Counted from the first letter of the stretch, positions 28,413 through 37,934 are shown. The stretch is DNA of 64,000 nucleotides from Chitinophaga nivalis (GCF_025989125.1 NZ_JAPDNR010000001.1:7304087-7368086), one strand, 5' to 3'. The notes: generated from the sequence alone by a model not told the origin. Program-made: numbers and translations.

Positions 28413-29432
28413 TTACTTATAAATGTATATTTCCGTTTTGCCATCACTGGTAATAGCTGCCCGATACATACCAGCTGTATTGAACGGCATCGCCATATTA
28501 CCTTTGCTATCCAGCGCAATCAACCCGCCATCACCACCGGCAGCACCCACTTTTTCGATAACGGTTTTACCCGCCGCCGCTACTGACAACCCTTTATAAG
28601 CCATCAAAGCAGACAGGTCATACGCTACTACATTACGGATATAAAACTCACCCCACCCCGTGCAGGATACAGCTACTGTTTTATTGTTGGCATAGGTACC
28701 TGCACCAATGATAGGTGAGTCGCCTACACGGCCATATTTTTTGTTGGTCATGCCGCCGGTAGAAGTGGCCGCTGCCAGGTTGCCCGCTTTATCCAATGCT
28801 ACGGCACCTACCGTACCAAATTTATTATCGATGTTTTGTATACCTAACCGGCCATTGTTATAACTATGATCCAGTTTACTTTTCAGGGAATCTTCCCGCA
28901 GGGCTTTCTGTAATCCCTGCCAGCGTTCTTCTGTTCTGAAATAAGCAGGATCTACGATTTCCAGGCCGGCCTCTTTGGCAAACTGCTCTGCACCCGGCCC
29001 CACCATCATCACATGTTCCGACTTTTCCATCACCGCACGGGCTGCACTGATAGGGTTACGAATAGTCGTTACACCTGCCACAGCGCCTGCCTGTCCGGTT
29101 TTTCCGTTCATAATAGCGGCATCCAGTTCATTACGGCCATCATGGGTAAATACAGCGCCTTTACCGGCATTGAATAAAGGACTATCTTCCATCACATGCA
29201 CGGCTGCTTCTACAGCATCCAAACTGGAAGCACCACCTTGTATCTTTTCATATCCTGCCTGCAAAGCCTTCGCCAGTGCAGCTTTGTAAGCCGCTTCTTT
29301 TTCCGGTGTCATCTGACTTTTCAGAATAGTACCGGCGCCCCCATGTATCACCAGCACATACTTTCCCTGCTGCGCCTGCATTTCTCCAAAGCACAGTACC
29401 AATACCATGAATAGTAGTAATCGTTGTATCAT
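28413..29432 (-). CDS. Secreted isoaspartyl peptidase / L-asparaginase (Ntn hydrolase, T2 family)
   Basis: A 339-residue plant-type asparaginase/isoaspartyl dipeptidase precursor with a signal peptide ending near MQAQQ. Family motifs are HGGAGT at 30-35, NAGKGAVFTHDG at 88-99 and the autocleavage site between Gly206 and Thr207 (KFGTVGAV). Thr207 becomes the catalytic N-terminal nucleophile, and GGMTNKKYGRVGDSPIIGAG follows. Such enzymes split beta-aspartyl dipeptides, including beta-Asp-Arg from cyanophycin. The ATG overlaps the cyanophycinase stop by four bases, so translation is coupled. The pairing with cyanophycinase is strong context for a cyanophycin or isopeptide role. Confidence 0.9.
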   Translation of the reverse strand: MIQRLLLFMVLVLCFGEMQAQQGKYVLVIHGGAGTILKSQMTPEKEAAYKAALAKALQAGYEKIQGGASSLDAVEAAVHVMEDSPLFNAGKGAVFTHDGRNELDAAIMNGKTGQAGAVAGVTTIRNPISAARAVMEKSEHVMMVGPGAEQFAKEAGLEIVDPAYFRTEERWQGLQKALREDSLKSKLDHSYNNGRLGIQNIDNKFGTVGAVALDKAGNLAAATSTGGMTNKKYGRVGDSPIIGAGTYANNKTVAVSCTGWGEFYIRNVVAYDLSALMAYKGLSVAAAGKTVIEKVGAAGGDGGLIALDSKGNMAMPFNTAGMYRAAITSDGKTEIYIYK

Positions 29433-30442
29433 TGTTTTTGTTTTTTTATGCCTTTATCCACCCACCACCAGTACCATTGGCCACCGCTCGCATCGGAAGG
29501 GGTAAAGTCCTTTACATTGAAATGGCCATTCCCTTCGGGCGTGCCTGGTATTTCATATACCTGCAATGCCTGTCGTTGATGATTCCATACCAGCGGTTTA
29601 CCTGCTATTACCTGTTCCGGTGCCTTGTCTGGTGAGGTAACAATAAAACAGGCTTTGCTTTCGCCAATCACCGTTGCCATTCCTTTTTCATCAATACAAA
29701 CTGCGGTACGTTCGTCTGGTGCAATTCCTTTCGGGAAGATATGCCAATCGCGGATAATACGGCTCATAAAAGTGATGTGCCGGCCTTCGCGTTTTCTTTT
29801 CAGATAATGTTGATCAGTAATGACCTGCTGCAGAAACGGAGGTTGCAGAAAATCATTGTTATATACCGTCACCAACGAATCGTCCGGATTAGCCAATGCA
29901 GTTGCGGAAACAGCACTTCCTTTCTCCCCACTGTAATAGAAACCGCTCAACACCGCACATCCGGCACTCGTTCCGCCTACAGGTACCTTCTTTACATTGA
30001 GCAGGTAATTAATGGCATCCATTGTTTTGGTACCCCGCCAGTAACGCATGTAGTTCGACTGATCTCCTCCGGAGATGAATAACATTTCTGCCTGACGGAT
30101 GATGTAAGCCACAGTATCATTATTGGCCAACTCCCGGCTGTCGATAAGCAGTGTTTCCACTGAATGTACTTTTCCCAGCTGACCAATATAAGTATGGTAA
30201 TCATCTGGTCCGGTAGCTCTCAACACTACCACATCACCGCCACCACTTCTGTTGATCATCCAACGGAAAGCACCATCTACATTGCCACCGCCACCAATAA
30301 GTGCTACGCCGCCCTGTACCGGTGTATTTACATTAGCGGTATCTCCTGTAATACCGATGGAAGCCGGACGGCCAGGTGTTTGTGCCTGTGCAACTCCGAT
30401 GCTTGCCATCATTATTCCTGCTGCTACTATCAGTTGTTTCAT
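29429..30442 (-). CDS. Secreted cyanophycinase-like S51 serine peptidase
   Basis: A 337-residue exported enzyme with a signal peptide (MKQLIVAAGIMMASIGVAQAQ). The S51 fold is shown by GGVALIGGGGNVDGAF at 44-59, FISGGDQSNYMRYW at 122-135 and the nucleophile Ser159 in GGTSAGC. A later IDEKG...VIGE segment matches the family. Cyanophycinases cut multi-L-arginyl-poly-L-aspartate into beta-Asp-Arg dipeptides. The ATG overlaps the SusD stop by one base, and the next gene overlaps its stop by four, so it is inside a tight operon. A general alpha- or beta-aspartyl peptidase role is the main alternative. Confidence 0.88.
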   Translation of the reverse strand: MKQLIVAAGIMMASIGVAQAQTPGRPASIGITGDTANVNTPVQGGVALIGGGGNVDGAFRWMINRSGGGDVVVLRATGPDDYHTYIGQLGKVHSVETLLIDSRELANNDTVAYIIRQAEMLFISGGDQSNYMRYWRGTKTMDAINYLLNVKKVPVGGTSAGCAVLSGFYYSGEKGSAVSATALANPDDSLVTVYNNDFLQPPFLQQVITDQHYLKRKREGRHITFMSRIIRDWHIFPKGIAPDERTAVCIDEKGMATVIGESKACFIVTSPDKAPEQVIAGKPLVWNHQRQALQVYEIPGTPEGNGHFNVKDFTPSDASGGQWYWWWVDKGIKKQKQ

Positions 30443-31863
30443 CAGTATCCGGTGTTTTGTTTCATATTACGGTTTGCTTTCACTTCCATGTCCGGTATCG
30501 GAAACACATACAGATAATTATCCGGCTGCAATAACACACTACCGATCGCGTTTACGGCATCTGCAGGCTCGCGGGTAACAGATTGATTGTTTCTGCGCAA
30601 ATCATAGTAACGGTGACCTTCAAACGCCAATTCCTTAAACCGTTCCTCATTAATGGCCTGCAGCCCTGCTGTCTTGTTACTGAAAGTAACAGCGGTATAT
30701 CCTGTTATACGTGCGTTTCTCAGTGCATTCAGGTCATCAGCGGCACCTGTCAGGTTATCTTGCTGCGCGCGTGCTTCTGCCCTTATCAGGTACATTTCTG
30801 CTGTCCGGAACAATTTATGATCCGACAGATTTTTGGTATCTGCTGTAACGTTGTATTTATTGACAATAAAAGGAGCATAACCGGTTTCTGTTCTTGGATT
30901 CTTCATCACATACGCTTCAAAGCGGATATCTTTTTGCTGGTCAAAAAGACGCGTCCACTCAAATGAAGGTACATACAACGCGCGGCCACGCACATCATAA
31001 AAGAAGTCGCCGATAAAAGGAATATCCGCATCATTGTCTGCCACCATCCGCACATTTTTCCAGATGACTTCTTCCAGGCTCTTATCTGTCCATATTTTCA
31101 GGAATTCCGCCTGATTCGTCAGCGGTACCGCATCGATGGCTTCCGTGGCATAGGCTGCGGCCTGCGGCCATTTCTTTTCGTACAGGGCTACCCGTGCCTG
31201 TATAGCACTGACAGCAGTACGGGTGATACGCGTACGGTCTGTAAAGTCTTCGGGCAACAGTTTTTTAGCAGCCGCCAGATCCCGGTTGATATTTCCCAGC
31301 ACCACTTCATAATTATCCCGTGCAGGTGAGCCTATCACCGATTGTTCCATATAAGGTACTCCCATGGCACCCGCTTCATATTTCGCCGCGAAGTTGCGTA
31401 ACAGATCAAAGTGACAATAAGCGCGCAATGCCAGCAGCTCCCCCCGGTAACGTTCTTTCAATGCTGCTTCCGCAGGTTTGGTGGGTACGATATCAATCGC
31501 GCCCAGCACGTTATTCACCCGGTTGATCACCACATAGTTTTCCGGAAACGGATCCGTAATGGTACTATTACTGGGATCATTCTGCCACCGGTAGGTAGCT
31601 ACATACTTACCAATAGAATTATCTTTCGGCAACATACACTCATCAGACATCAGGGCACTGCTGCGGATATACGTAAAGCTCACGCCCTGATAAGCACCGA
31701 TAATTCCGAGATTGATGTCTGCCACATTGCGGAAAGCTTTTTCCGTATCAATGGTATCCGTTGCTTTCAGGTCCAGTTTTTTATTACAGGCACTGAACCC
31801 AGTACATAACGCCAGACCGGCCAATATATTTTTCAGGTATTGAATTCTCATTTTTCTCCGCAT
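30442..31863 (-). CDS. SusD/RagB-family nutrient-binding lipoprotein
   Basis: A 473-residue outer-membrane lipoprotein with lipobox cysteine Cys26 (GFSAC). The N-terminal half has the RagB/SusD TPR helices (KYRGELLALRAYCHFDLLRNFA-type segment near 135-160, and RVALYEKKWPQAAAYATEAI near 220-240). The C-terminal region contains LFRTAEMYLIRAEARAQ and ERFKELAFEGHRYYDLRR, both strong family markers. It forms the lid of the SusC barrel and binds the ligand. The start ATG overlaps the SusC stop by one base, and the stop overlaps the cyanophycinase start, so the four genes are translationally linked. Confidence 0.94.
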   Translation of the reverse strand: MRRKMRIQYLKNILAGLALCTGFSACNKKLDLKATDTIDTEKAFRNVADINLGIIGAYQGVSFTYIRSSALMSDECMLPKDNSIGKYVATYRWQNDPSNSTITDPFPENYVVINRVNNVLGAIDIVPTKPAEAALKERYRGELLALRAYCHFDLLRNFAAKYEAGAMGVPYMEQSVIGSPARDNYEVVLGNINRDLAAAKKLLPEDFTDRTRITRTAVSAIQARVALYEKKWPQAAAYATEAIDAVPLTNQAEFLKIWTDKSLEEVIWKNVRMVADNDADIPFIGDFFYDVRGRALYVPSFEWTRLFDQQKDIRFEAYVMKNPRTETGYAPFIVNKYNVTADTKNLSDHKLFRTAEMYLIRAEARAQQDNLTGAADDLNALRNARITGYTAVTFSNKTAGLQAINEERFKELAFEGHRYYDLRRNNQSVTREPADAVNAIGSVLLQPDNYLYVFPIPDMEVKANRNMKQNTGY

Positions 31864-34800
31864 TAAAAGTTTACATTAATACCAGCCGTATAGGTACGGG
31901 CATTGGGGTAATCAAACATGCCCTCTCCGTTGTTGTCTTCCGGATCCATTCCTTTCCACTTTGTCCAGGTAATGAGGTTCTGGCCCTGTACAAAAACCTG
32001 AATACCTTTTACATAACGTTGTCTGGCCAGCCAGCTTTCCGGAATACGGTATCCGATATTCAGGTTACGCAAACGTATAAACGAAGCATCCTGGATATCG
32101 CGGGAGGAATACCCCCGCTTGCTGTCTATCCGTGGTAACAGTGCATTATCCCCCGGCTTCTTCCAGCGGTCATATAACATCCGCACGGACTGATTGCTGG
32201 TAATAAAAGTGAGACTGGGATTTTCGTTGTAATAGTCTTCATTATTATAACGATAGGTATTTGTTGCAAAAGAGAATAATGCATTCAGGTAGATGCCTTT
32301 GTAATTCACCGCCGTGATAATACCTCCGGTAAACGGCGGAATATAGGTACCAAATTCCGCGACACTTAATGCCGCTTCATTATAGGTAGTGGTAATACTG
32401 CCATCCCTTTTGTAGTATTGCGCATCACCGGTAGCGGGATCTACACCTGCCCAACGGGGGGCAAAGTGGGCGCCATAAGGCAATCCTACCCGGGCAATAC
32501 TGGTCGTCCCCTGGGGAAATTCGGAAGAAGCGCCCAGATCGGTGATTTCATTTTTATTATAGGCGAAGTTGACGCCTACAGTCCAGGTAAGGTTTTTACG
32601 ACGTAAGATATCACCCTGCAGATCTACTTCTATACCGCGGTTACGCATCGCACCGGAATTGAGCAGTAAAGACGAGAAACCAGACGTATACGATACCGGC
32701 TGATTAATGAACAGGTTATTGGTAACCTTGTTATACACATCTGCTACCAGGCGGATACGGTTCTCCAGCACTGCGAAGTCAAAACCGATATTGAATTCCT
32801 TCGCATATTCCCAGTCATAACCACTGAAACCAGGTTTGGAGGGGATGATACCGGCATTACCGGCATACTGTGTAAGCGCATAGGTAGCCGCATAACCGAA
32901 GTCGCTGCCGAAAGGACTGGCCGTAGTACCATAACTTGCGCGGAAACGCAGGTTACTGATAAAGGCTACATCCTGCAGAAACCGTTCTCTCTTTGCTTCC
33001 CAGCCCAGCCCAACGGAATAGAAACTATGCCAGCGGTTATTTTGTGGCACAGTAGAAGAACCATCATAACGGAAGCTGGCATTGAGTGAATAACGGTTGT
33101 CGTAGGTATAGCGGCCTACTAAAATATAGGAGTTCATGCTATTGCCGGTACGTTTACCTTGCAGGTCCGGCATCAAGGCTCCCCCCGGGATACCTGCCGG
33201 CGTGCCGGGCAGGCGGCCATCAAGGCCATAACCCGTATATTTCAGGCCTTTGTGGTGATTACGGATATATTCAAAATACCCGGATACTTCCACATCGTGT
33301 TTTTTAGCAAAGATGTTGGCATAGGTCAGACCGGAAGTAGAAATGATGGCTGTATTACGTACCACTTCCTCTCCAAAACTACCCTGGCTACCGTTACTTA
33401 CTTTACGGCCGGAATAGGAGTCCGGATCTATGAAGCGTTCGTCTGTATTTTCGCGGAAGTCGACACCTAATCTTGTTTTAGCGGTCAGACCAGGTAGAAT
33501 AGCGTAATTGAGCGAAGTACTCAGCATCCCTTTTACCTGGTTGCTTTTCCAATAGGTATGCAACATTCCTTCCAGGGCATCGCCTCCTTCCCGGTCGCCG
33601 GGCGCACCATAATCTTCTTTGTTTTCGGAAGTAATCAGGGTACCGTCTGGTGCATAGGGATATTCATAAGGCAATGCATAAAAAGAAGCAGCAATCGGGT
33701 TGCCTATTTTACTGGAACCTTCCCGTTCAATAAAGTTAGATTTTGCATATCCCAGCCCCAGATTTACATTACCGGTAAGGCGGCCGAAATTGAAGTCCAT
33801 ATTATTTTTCAGCGTATACCGTTCCAGGCCGGAACGCATCACGATACCATCCTGTTTATAGTAATTGAGGGAGGTGTAAAAACGGACATTATCATTGCCA
33901 CCACTGGCACTGACTTGCTGTTCCATGAATTTACCCCGGCGTAAGAGGATATCGCGCCAGTTGGTTTGCAGCTGTCCGAGGCTGTCGAGCCGGTGATCCA
34001 GCTGCTGTTGTTCGGCCAGGGGGAGCGCTGCATATGCCGGATTCTTTTTAGACCATGCCCAGCCTGGTCCGATGTCTACCCCTGTTTCCAGTCCTACTTC
34101 TTCCTCAAACTGCAGCCGTTCACGGGTATTCATCATGGTATACTTAGGCGTAGTGAGATCAGAAAAACCGTATTGAGAACGATATTCTACCGCCAGTTTT
34201 CCTTTGGTACCTTTTTTAGTAGAAATCACCATCACCCCGTTGGCTCCCCGGGAACCATACATCGCCTTGGAAGCCGCATCTTTCAGCACAGTTACCGATG
34301 CAATATCAGCAGGGTTGATGGCCTGCAGATAGTTAGGTTCTACCGGCACCCCATCTACCACATACAACAAGGCAGAGCTGCCGTTGAGCGTACCAATACC
34401 ACGTAATACGACAGTACCGCTGGTTCCGGGTTGACCGGAGCCGGCAGAAACATTGAGGCCGGGCACGCGTCCCTGCAATACCTGGTCAAAGGTAGCCATT
34501 GGGATCTGTCCTATTTTTTCGGCGCTCACTACACTGGCAGCACTGGCAGAGCGATCGCGGGTATAATTCGTATAGCCGGTAACCGTAACGCTGTTCAGCG
34601 TCTGTACATCCGTTTCCAGTACAATATTAATGACCTGGCGGTTGCTCACCGCCACTTTCTGTTTTACGTATCCTACCAGGGAAAATTCCAGGGTGGCAGT
34701 GCCTTCCGGTACTGCTAATGTATACTGTCCGGCTGCATCGGTGAGCGTACCCGTATTGGTACCTGTAACACGTACGGTTACACCCGGCAGCGGCAGATTA

Positions 34801-35216
34801 TCCGCACCCGTCACCTTACCTTTTACCGTGATGGCCGCAGCAGTGGCGGTTTTATCAGCATATATCACTACCAACCCGTTATCTTTCATCGACCAGGCAA
34901 GCGGCGTACCCGCAAAAGCATTGGCCAGTACTGTTTTCAGGGATGCCTGGGAAACAGTTACTGATACCCTGAGATCTTCCGGCAGGGTTTTGTTGTGGTA
35001 TACAAAACGGTATCCGGTTTGTTTTTCCACTTCTTTCAGTAATTGTTTCATCGTAGTTTCCTTCAGCTGTAAACTGATTTTTTCCTGTGCATAGCTGGTA
35101 GCGAATACCTGCATGCCGCCTATCAAAAGCAGTAGTGTTATTAGTTTCATAGTAAAAAGGAATTGCCAGGCCAAACGGACATAATGTTCCCTGCGCCCCC
35201 AAGCGATTTTTAACAT
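31863..35216 (-). CDS. SusC/RagA-family TonB-linked outer-membrane protein with STN domain
   Basis: The 1117-residue importer has a long N-terminal leader (signal helix about 23-43). An STN domain at about 46-120 includes KQLLKEVEKQTGYRFVYHNK. A carboxypeptidase-regulatory-like domain (130-215) and a plug follow, with the SusC signatures LYVVDGVP and ASKAMYGSRGANGVMVISTKKG. The barrel ends in AGINVNF. The STN domain normally contacts a FecR anti-sigma factor in the periplasm, and a fecR gene lies directly upstream, so substrate-triggered signalling is likely. An alternative start at the Met23 codon (35150) exists. The substrate is probably a peptide polymer because peptidases, not glycosidases, follow in the operon. 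Confidence 0.94.
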   Translation of the reverse strand: MLKIAWGRREHYVRLAWQFLFTMKLITLLLLIGGMQVFATSYAQEKISLQLKETTMKQLLKEVEKQTGYRFVYHNKTLPEDLRVSVTVSQASLKTVLANAFAGTPLAWSMKDNGLVVIYADKTATAAAITVKGKVTGADNLPLPGVTVRVTGTNTGTLTDAAGQYTLAVPEGTATLEFSLVGYVKQKVAVSNRQVINIVLETDVQTLNSVTVTGYTNYTRDRSASAASVVSAEKIGQIPMATFDQVLQGRVPGLNVSAGSGQPGTSGTVVLRGIGTLNGSSALLYVVDGVPVEPNYLQAINPADIASVTVLKDAASKAMYGSRGANGVMVISTKKGTKGKLAVEYRSQYGFSDLTTPKYTMMNTRERLQFEEEVGLETGVDIGPGWAWSKKNPAYAALPLAEQQQLDHRLDSLGQLQTNWRDILLRRGKFMEQQVSASGGNDNVRFYTSLNYYKQDGIVMRSGLERYTLKNNMDFNFGRLTGNVNLGLGYAKSNFIEREGSSKIGNPIAASFYALPYEYPYAPDGTLITSENKEDYGAPGDREGGDALEGMLHTYWKSNQVKGMLSTSLNYAILPGLTAKTRLGVDFRENTDERFIDPDSYSGRKVSNGSQGSFGEEVVRNTAIISTSGLTYANIFAKKHDVEVSGYFEYIRNHHKGLKYTGYGLDGRLPGTPAGIPGGALMPDLQGKRTGNSMNSYILVGRYTYDNRYSLNASFRYDGSSTVPQNNRWHSFYSVGLGWEAKRERFLQDVAFISNLRFRASYGTTASPFGSDFGYAATYALTQYAGNAGIIPSKPGFSGYDWEYAKEFNIGFDFAVLENRIRLVADVYNKVTNNLFINQPVSYTSGFSSLLLNSGAMRNRGIEVDLQGDILRRKNLTWTVGVNFAYNKNEITDLGASSEFPQGTTSIARVGLPYGAHFAPRWAGVDPATGDAQYYKRDGSITTTYNEAALSVAEFGTYIPPFTGGIITAVNYKGIYLNALFSFATNTYRYNNEDYYNENPSLTFITSNQSVRMLYDRWKKPGDNALLPRIDSKRGYSSRDIQDASFIRLRNLNIGYRIPESWLARQRYVKGIQVFVQGQNLITWTKWKGMDPEDNNGEGMFDYPNARTYTAGINVNF

Positions 35217-35325
35217 AATTTTGGTTGGGTTTAGTTAAATGATATTTGCCTACATTTTTCAAAAACCTGTTACAAGGGAAGGTGTTTGCCGCACTTTCCC
35301 TTTTTGGTTTAGTCCATTGGCTGTT

Positions 35326-36414
35326 TTACTTACTGATAATCACCTGCTCTCCCGTCATTTTAAAGTTAAAAGGATAAGATAACTGCAATGCTTCCAGTGC
35401 TTTCACAATGGTTTCACTTTCAAAAGTGCCACTATAGCGGTATTGTTTTACCGTATCATCCGTAAATACTACAGAGATACCATACCATTGCTGCAGTTTT
35501 CCGGCGATTTCTTCCAGTGATTCATTTTCTATTTCCAGGCGGTTGCGTACCCACGCAATCTCCCGGGCTTTGTGATTGGCCGGATCGGCCGCCAGCGGTA
35601 CAACGCGGAAAGACCGCGTGCTTTGGGCGGGGTTGGTATCTGCAGCAATCACGAGTTTCTGATTTGGTTGTAAGATGATTTTCTCTGCAGGGCGGCCGGC
35701 AGGTATAACGGATACGCTGCCACGAAACAGCGCTGTTTCCGTTTTTCCATTGCCTGCCCAGGCAGCCACATTAAACACGGTACCCATTACGGTAATCAGT
35801 GCCTGGCTGGTATGTACGCGGAACAGTTTTTTTTCATCGTGTGTAACATCAAAAAAAGCCTCTCCCTCCAGGGTTACATCCCGGTTGCCAATATGATATT
35901 CCGGCGACAGGGTAAGGGTGCTGTTACGCCGCAGGGTAATCACGGTGCCATCGGGGAGGATCACCGTTTTACGCGACTGGTTGCCCGCTGCATAGGTGGT
36001 AGTTGTTTGCCGGGGCTGCATCATTTTATCCGGAATTGGCTGCCGGAGGTAAAAATAGCGGCCTGTCACTACGAGCAACATTAACACAGCAACTGCTGCG
36101 TAGCGGGATAGGAGCTGTCTTTCCCTGCGAACAGGCGGTAACTCAATTTCCGGTTGCTGTGCAATATCCTGCTGTAACCGGATACCCTGTTGTATCCCTT
36201 CCCGTAGTTGTTGTAGTTGTTCCAACCGGTTGCCCTGTTCGGCGCTGAGTATTTGAATCAGTCTGCGGGCGGCGGCGACATTGGCTTCCTGTTGCGGATT
36301 TTCACGCAGCCACTGTTCCCAGCGCAGTACATCGGCCAGATTGGCGCCGGTACAATAATGCTGAAAACTTTCATCACAAACGAAATCTTCCGGTTGATAA
36401 TCCCGTAAGTCCAT
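35326..36414 (-). CDS. FecR-family anti-sigma factor
   Basis: A 362-residue inner-membrane anti-sigma regulator. The cytoplasmic N-terminus (1-100) is glutamine-rich. A membrane helix at about 104-122 (RYAAVAVLMLLVVTG) follows. The periplasmic FecR domain at about 140-245 includes KTVILPDGTVITLRRNSTL and EGEAFFDVTHDEKKLFRVHT. The C-terminal DUF4974 domain spans about 288-360 (LEEIAGKLQQWYGISVVF). It should hold the ECF sigma factor at 37383-37934 inactive until the STN domain of the SusC protein signals. The gene is 109 bases upstream of susC on the same strand. Confidence 0.93.
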   Translation of the reverse strand: MDLRDYQPEDFVCDESFQHYCTGANLADVLRWEQWLRENPQQEANVAAARRLIQILSAEQGNRLEQLQQLREGIQQGIRLQQDIAQQPEIELPPVRRERQLLSRYAAVAVLMLLVVTGRYFYLRQPIPDKMMQPRQTTTTYAAGNQSRKTVILPDGTVITLRRNSTLTLSPEYHIGNRDVTLEGEAFFDVTHDEKKLFRVHTSQALITVMGTVFNVAAWAGNGKTETALFRGSVSVIPAGRPAEKIILQPNQKLVIAADTNPAQSTRSFRVVPLAADPANHKAREIAWVRNRLEIENESLEEIAGKLQQWYGISVVFTDDTVKQYRYSGTFESETIVKALEALQLSYPFNFKMTGEQVIISK

Positions 36415-36691
36415 ACAGGTACTTTTATATACAGACGGGGAAAAAGTATTTTTTTCCTAAGCGGAGGGAAAAAATTTTTTCAAGTGCTGTAAAACCGCGT
36501 ACTGTCTACAGCCTGACAAACCATTAGCAGGTAACCGATCTTCTCTGTATCACAATGATATAAGGTTATTTTGGTCAGCATATCCACATGAATTACCTTC
36601 GTGTACCCCCCAAAAAAAGCTGTCGCTGTCAGATCTTTAAATAGTCACTACTTTAATTTTTAAGCTTTTTTAATCCTTAAAATAATTAATA

Positions 36692-37234
36692 ATGTCTGAA
36701 AGAGAATTATTAACATCCATTGTGTCAAAATTAGATGCTTTTGGCAAGCGATTCGATGTAGTCGATGAACGACTGGGGACACTCACCATCATTGACAAAA
36801 GACTAAATGTAGTCGAAGAACGACTGGGTACGCTCGATATCATTGATAAAAGGCTGGATACCATCGAAGAAAGACTCGATATCATTGATAAAAGGCTGGA
36901 TACCATCGAAGAAAGACTCGATATCATGGACAAAAGGCTGGATACCATTGAAGAAAGACTCGATATCATGGACAAAAGGCTGGATACCATTGAAGAAAGA
37001 CTCGATATCATGGACAAAAGACTGGATACCATTGAAGAAAGACTCGATATCATGGACAAAAGACTGGATACCATTGAAGAAAGACTCGATATCGCAGATC
37101 TCCGACTCGACTCCATTGATAAACACCTGACCAACATTGAAACAGATCTCGATAAGATTGAAGTCTGGACAGGTTACAGAGCTGATCCTACGTTACCTGT
37201 CGTTAATGGTCAACCTGAAAAAGTGACGGCTTAG
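36692..37234 (+). CDS. Heptad-repeat coiled-coil protein of unknown function
   Basis: The 180-residue soluble protein is almost wholly coiled coil. After a short head (MSERELLTSIVSKLDAF) it repeats a 14-residue unit, DIMDKRLDTIEERL, in two heptads with Ile/Leu at core positions. Six units are nearly the same at DNA level. A short tail ends in a degenerate heptad, a DKIEVWTGYRADP segment and a polar end. There is no signal peptide or membrane helix. It lies on the opposite strand between the ECF sigma gene and fecR, which usually sit side by side. It could be structural or oligomerising; I do not recognise a named family and assign no function. Confidence 0.72.
   Translation: MSERELLTSIVSKLDAFGKRFDVVDERLGTLTIIDKRLNVVEERLGTLDIIDKRLDTIEERLDIIDKRLDTIEERLDIMDKRLDTIEERLDIMDKRLDTIEERLDIMDKRLDTIEERLDIMDKRLDTIEERLDIADLRLDSIDKHLTNIETDLDKIEVWTGYRADPTLPVVNGQPEKVTA
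36836..37087 (+). repeat. Six tandem 42-bp repeats
   Basis: Six head-to-tail 42-bp units starting at 36836, 36878, 36920, 36962, 37004 and 37046. Each begins GATATCAT and encodes two heptads. They differ at a few positions only (GAT/GAC, ATT/ATG, ATC/ATT and AGG/AGA changes), so they were recently amplified. More diverged units flank the block. Confidence 0.95.
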
Positions 37235-37382
37235 ACAATAACCACCTGATTTTTCGCTAAAGATGCTTTACCCACAGGTAAGCTCTTTTTATAAACCTAT
37301 TCATGAACTTTCAGAGAGGCATGATAATATCTCTCTGGAAGTTCGTCCATATAATATACGTACAGGCAGCAGAATTATAACC

Positions 37383-37934
37383 TTATTTCAGGATACTCCG
37401 CAGTACCTTAATTGCATCATAAATCGTATTGTAGGCCGTCTTGATGGTTTGTGAAGTCTGCAAGGCAATCTGTTCATAACTCAACCCTTCAAAAAACTTC
37501 AGTCTGACCAGTTCTATCTGCCGGGGAGTAAGTTGCCGCATGGCATGGTGTAATCGTTGTTTCAGTTCTTCATCGCGCTGAACCCGGATCATCATTTCTT
37601 CATAGGACAACTCACTCCATTCGTGTTCTTCCGCCATTTTACGGACTGCCGCATCCGTGCGGGCATCAACGGCCAGCTGATCGAGGATGAGCCTCCGCAG
37701 GGCCGTAAAAAGATAGGCCCGTACATTCGTTACCGGCGACAAGCCGGTACGCTTCTCCCATAACTGCAAAAATAACTGGTTGACACAATCTTTTACCAGC
37801 TCATGATCACCACAGGTCTTGAGGCCGAACCGCAACAAATGAAAATAACTGTTATGGTGCAACGCAAACAGGGATTCCCTATCGCCTTGCCGGATTTGCT
37901 CCCAATATAACCTGTTTGCTTCTTCCTGAGACAT
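37383..37934 (-). CDS. ECF RNA polymerase sigma factor (FecI-like)
   Basis: A 183-residue ECF sigma factor of the Bacteroidota SusCD-associated group. Region 2 is near 45-90 (LVKDCVNQLFLQLWEKR and NVRAYLFTALRRLILDQL). Region 4 is near 130-180 (LTPRQIELVRLKFFEGLSYEQIA and TIKTAYNTIYDAIKVLRSIL). The open frame extends to 38057, but the ATG at 37934 gives the family-typical start MSQEEANRLYW. Together with FecR and the STN-bearing SusC protein it completes a trans-envelope signalling set, although an opposite-strand gene lies between it and fecR. Confidence 0.92.
   Translation of the reverse strand: MSQEEANRLYWEQIRQGDRESLFALHHNSYFHLLRFGLKTCGDHELVKDCVNQLFLQLWEKRTGLSPVTNVRAYLFTALRRLILDQLAVDARTDAAVRKMAEEHEWSELSYEEMMIRVQRDEELKQRLHHAMRQLTPRQIELVRLKFFEGLSYEQIALQTSQTIKTAYNTIYDAIKVLRSILK

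Noticed and set aside
36836..37087. Possible CRISPR array
   Set aside because: Units are contiguous with no unique spacers and encode in-frame heptads.
36670..37137. Minus-strand repetitive frames opposite the coiled-coil gene
   Set aside because: The 42-bp unit is a multiple of three, so all frames stay open; the plus-strand frame alone gives a sensible heptad pattern and an N-terminal head.
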